A stretch of DNA of 7,332 bases from an uncultured Clostridium sp. GTDB lineage: Bacteria; Bacillota_A; Clostridia; TANB77; CAG-508. Below the pieces are notes generated by a model that was not told where the DNA came from, made no database searches, and saw only the letters and a program-made list of their open reading frames with translations. The stretch is from contig CALIMU010000091.1 of the NCBI GenBank assembly GCA_938045355.1, positions 1-7,332 on the forward strand, given 5' to 3'. Every line of letters begins with the position of its first letter. Positions within the stretch are counted from its first letter, which is position 1. Of this stretch, positions 5,182 to 7,332 are shown piece by piece. A program made the translations under genes and the position numbers.

Positions 5182-5640
5182 ATGAAAAACATTAAAGAGA
5201 AAATTGCAAAAGCAAGTGAAAAAGGTGGAGGACTTTTAACAGAGTTCAAAGAATTTGCAATGAAGGGTAATGTCATTGATATGGCTGTCGGTGTTGTGAT
5301 AGGTGGTGCATTTGGAAAAATTGTAACATCACTTGTAAATGATATTATAATGCCACTTGTATCTGTAATAACAGGAAATATTGATTTTTCTAACTTAAAA
5401 TATGTGCATTCATATATGAATTCTGCAGGTGAAAAAGCAGAAATAGTTGTAAAATATGGTTCATTTATGAATACAATTATAGACTTTTTAATAGTAGCTT
5501 TTTGTATTTTCATGGTTATAAAAGTTATGAATTCTACAAAGAAAAAGTTTGAAAAGGAAGAAAAAGCAGAAGAAGTAAAAGTAGATGAAAATACTGAACT
5601 ATTAAAAGAAATAAGAGATTTATTAAAAAATAATAAATAA
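5182..5640 (+). CDS. mscL: large-conductance mechanosensitive channel
   Basis: MscL forms a homopentameric inner-membrane pore that opens under membrane tension and releases solutes during hypo-osmotic shock. The 152-aa protein has a charged N-terminal extension (about 18 residues more than usual) and the N-terminal helix [19 protein letters not shown]. The pore-lining first membrane helix carries the diagnostic run of small residues [13 protein letters not shown] (about residues 37-49), and an external loop ([11 protein letters not shown]) follows. The second membrane helix lies around [19 protein letters not shown] (94-112), and a cytoplasmic C-terminal helix ends [15 protein letters not shown] at 5171-5176 is the ribosome binding site, and a promoter lies directly upstream. 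A GTC GGT pair is read normally, as CGG is out of frame there. pyk follows after 18 bases. Confidence 0.96.
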   Translation: MKNIKEKIAKASEKGGGLLTEFKEFAMKGNVIDMAVGVVIGGAFGKIVTSLVNDIIMPLVSVITGNIDFSNLKYVHSYMNSAGEKAEIVVKYGSFMNTIIDFLIVAFCIFMVIKVMNSTKKKFEKEEKAEEVKVDENTELLKEIRDLLKNNK

Positions 5641-5658
5641 AAAGGGGAGGAATAAAAA

Positions 5659-7092
5659 ATGAAAAAAGATATAAGAAAAACAAATATTGTATGTACAATA
5701 GGACCAGCATCAGAATTTAGAATAAAAGAATTAATAGAAGCTGGAATGGGAGTTGCAAGAATAAACTTCTCACATGGTGGAAAAGAAGAACAACAAGAAA
5801 AAGTTGAAAGAATTAAAAAAATAAGAGAAGAAATGGGTGTTCCACTAGCAATAATGTTAGATACACAAGGGCCAGAAATAAGACTTGGAAGATTTTCAAA
5901 AGATATAGATGAAAAACAACATATAACAGAAGGTATGGAAATAATCTTAACAAATGATGATAGACTTGCAGATGGTAAGTATTTCTCAATATCATATAAA
6001 CAATTATGGAAAGATGTTAAGCCAGGATCAACAATTTTAATAGATGATGGTGCATTAGTATTAAAAGTAGAAAAAATTGAAAATGAACAAATATTCTGTA
6101 AAGCAGTTAATAATGCAATATTAAAAGAAAGAAAAAGTATAAATGTTCCTGGAGCAATATTAAGACTTCCAGCATTAAAAGAAAAAGATATAAATGATTT
6201 ATTATATGGTATAGAAGCAGGATTTGATTATATTGCAGCATCATTTATAAGAAATAAAAATGATATAAAAGCTATAAGAGACCTATTAAAAGAAAATGGT
6301 GGAGAAAGAATTAAGATAATTGCTAAAATAGAAAACCAAGAAGGTATCGAAAATATTGAAAGTATTATAGATGCAGCAGATGGTGTAATGGTAGCAAGAG
6401 GTGATTTAGCAGTAGAAATACCATATGAAGAAGCACCTTTCTATCAAAAACAAATGATCAAAGTAGCAAAAAGATTAGGAAAACCTGTAATCGTTGCAAC
6501 ACAAATGCTTGAAAGCATGAGTTCAAATCCAAACCCAACAAGAGCAGAAGTAAGTGATGTTGCAAATGCAGTATATGATGTAACAAGTGCAGTTATGTTA
6601 TCAGGAGAAACAGCAGCAGGAAAATATCCAGTAGAATGTGTTAAAGCAATGAACAAAATAGCTAGAAATGCAGAACAACATATAAACTATGCTAAGAGAT
6701 TAAGATTAGATGAAAGAGAATATGAAACTTTAGATGACAAGATTGCAGAAATAACAGTTAGTACAGCACATAAGATAGGTGCAGATGCAATTGTTACATA
6801 TACAAAAACTGGTAGATCAGTAGAAAAATTAGCAGGATTTGGTGCAGTTAGTCCAATACTTGCTATAACAGATGATAAAAAAACATATAATCAATTATCA
6901 TTAATATGGAATGTTACACCATTATTAGTAAAATCTAAAGAAACAATAACAAAGACAATTGAAGAAGGAATACATATCTTCAAAGAAAAAGGAATCATTG
7001 AAAATGGTGACTTACTATATTTAGCAGGTGGAAGAGAATATTTATCTGGTGTTAAAGAAAGTAAGAGAATAGGTGGAATTGTTATAGCATAA
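5659..7092 (+). CDS. pyk: pyruvate kinase
   Basis: Pyruvate kinase converts phosphoenolpyruvate and ADP to pyruvate and ATP, the last step of glycolysis, in the cytoplasm as a tetramer. The 477 residues match the short (PykF-like) type without the extra C-terminal domain found in Bacillus. Visible motifs are CTIGPAS (12-18), ARINFSHG with the substrate and potassium ligands R34, N36 and S38 (33-40), LDTQGPEIR, and catalytic K223 in AKIENQEG with metal ligand E225. Others are ARGDLAVEIP with D249, the second metal ligand, TQMLESM (281-287) and SGETAAGKYP (315-324). The C-terminal regulatory domain holds the TYTKTGRS phrase of a possible effector pocket. AGGGGAGG (5643-5650) is a very strong ribosome binding site, fitting high expression. 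No promoter is visible between mscL and pyk, so they are probably co-transcribed. Arg codons are AGA throughout; no CGG occurs in frame. Confidence 0.97.
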   Translation: MKKDIRKTNIVCTIGPASEFRIKELIEAGMGVARINFSHGGKEEQQEKVERIKKIREEMGVPLAIMLDTQGPEIRLGRFSKDIDEKQHITEGMEIILTNDDRLADGKYFSISYKQLWKDVKPGSTILIDDGALVLKVEKIENEQIFCKAVNNAILKERKSINVPGAILRLPALKEKDINDLLYGIEAGFDYIAASFIRNKNDIKAIRDLLKENGGERIKIIAKIENQEGIENIESIIDAADGVMVARGDLAVEIPYEEAPFYQKQMIKVAKRLGKPVIVATQMLESMSSNPNPTRAEVSDVANAVYDVTSAVMLSGETAAGKYPVECVKAMNKIARNAEQHINYAKRLRLDEREYETLDDKIAEITVSTAHKIGADAIVTYTKTGRSVEKLAGFGAVSPILAITDDKKTYNQLSLIWNVTPLLVKSKETITKTIEEGIHIFKEKGIIENGDLLYLAGGREYLSGVKESKRIGGIVIA

Positions 7093-7114
7093 TAGACTAT
7101 AAAAGGAGATCGAT

Positions 7115-7332
7115 ATGGAAAATGAAGATATTAAAAAGATAATAGTAATTGCAATAATTGTATTAGCATTAGCAATATTAATTAAATTATTATTACCATT
7201 AGTAGTTATAATATTAGTTATTTTAGGAGTTATAATTATAGTTAAAACTTTGGAAAATGGAAATATAGAAAAGTCTGCAAAAGAAGTTATAGATTTTATC
7301 TGTAAATATTTTAAAGATATATTTATATTTGG
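7115..7332 (+). CDS. small membrane protein, N-terminal part (cut by window end)
   Basis: An open frame runs from the ATG at 7115 through the window edge for 72 codons. AAGGAG (7103-7108) stands 6 bases upstream, and pyk ends 22 bases before, so it likely belongs to the same operon. After a charged start (MENEDIKK) comes a long Ile/Leu/Val run (residues 9-43), enough for one long or two short membrane helices broken near a Lys (about residue 24) and a Pro. A soluble part beginning LENGNIEKSAKEVIDF follows. I do not recognise the family, and the C-terminus is unseen. Confidence 0.75.
   Translation, partial: MENEDIKKIIVIAIIVLALAILIKLLLPLVVIILVILGVIIIVKTLENGNIEKSAKEVIDFICKYFKDIFIF

Noticed and set aside
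5091..5513. Minus-strand open frame of 140 codons opposite mscL
   Set aside because: mscL on the + strand is unmistakable, and the reverse frame has no recognisable features or start signal.
1..7332. CRISPR array, tRNA, rRNA or insertion sequence
   Set aside because: I saw no regularly spaced repeats, no cloverleaf or rRNA-like sequence, and no transposase or terminal inverted repeats.

Overview
This is an AT-rich bacterial window in which almost every Arg codon is AGA/AGG. Gene content (exported small protein, RecD2 helicase, RlmB, MscL, pyruvate kinase) and base composition suggest a low-GC anaerobe or host-associated bacterium. A fusobacterial (Leptotrichia/Sneathia/Streptobacillus-like) origin is my best guess, but it is inference only. 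All supported genes lie on the + strand.

Layout. Positions 1-54 hold the tail of an upstream gene. A 100-aa protein of unknown function follows (113-415) and ends at a strong hairpin terminator. Next come two tandem copies of one module: terminator hairpin, TTGACA promoter, a small 'cargo' gene, a second terminator, then the 5' part of recD2. In module A (about 474-1627) the cargo is a 123-aa secreted protein, and its recD2 part is a truncated, decayed fragment. In module B (about 1625-2554) the cargo is a 31-aa membrane peptide, and its recD2 part runs on into the full-length gene (2013-4214). The junction lies at a three-base TAT shared by recD2 and the terminator hairpin. Then follow rlmB (4-base overlap with recD2), mscL with its own promoter, pyk, and the start of a small membrane-protein gene cut by the window end.

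Main finding. The recD2 gene is intact along its whole length as a 731-residue RecD2 helicase, but only if the reading frame moves +1 at six places. All six are the same: an in-frame CGG codon followed by A, where dropping the C restores GGA (Gly). At least five of the restored glycines fall in conserved RecD2 motifs, including the first Gly of the Walker A GTGKT core. No other in-frame CGG occurs in any gene of the window. CGGA in other phases, including one inside recD2 itself, is read normally. The decayed duplicate carries the first two sites unchanged. The pattern fits CGG being an unassigned or 'hungry' codon where ribosomes shift +1, or CGGA being read as a four-base glycine codon. It does not look like random pseudogene decay. 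A systematic sequence error cannot be excluded without reads.

How the genes work together. RecD2 (DNA repair helicase) and RlmB (23S rRNA methylation) are probably co-transcribed from a promoter that seems to give a leaderless recD2 mRNA. MscL (osmotic safety valve) and pyruvate kinase (last step of glycolysis) form the next transcription unit. The two cargo genes look like interchangeable inserts upstream of recD2.
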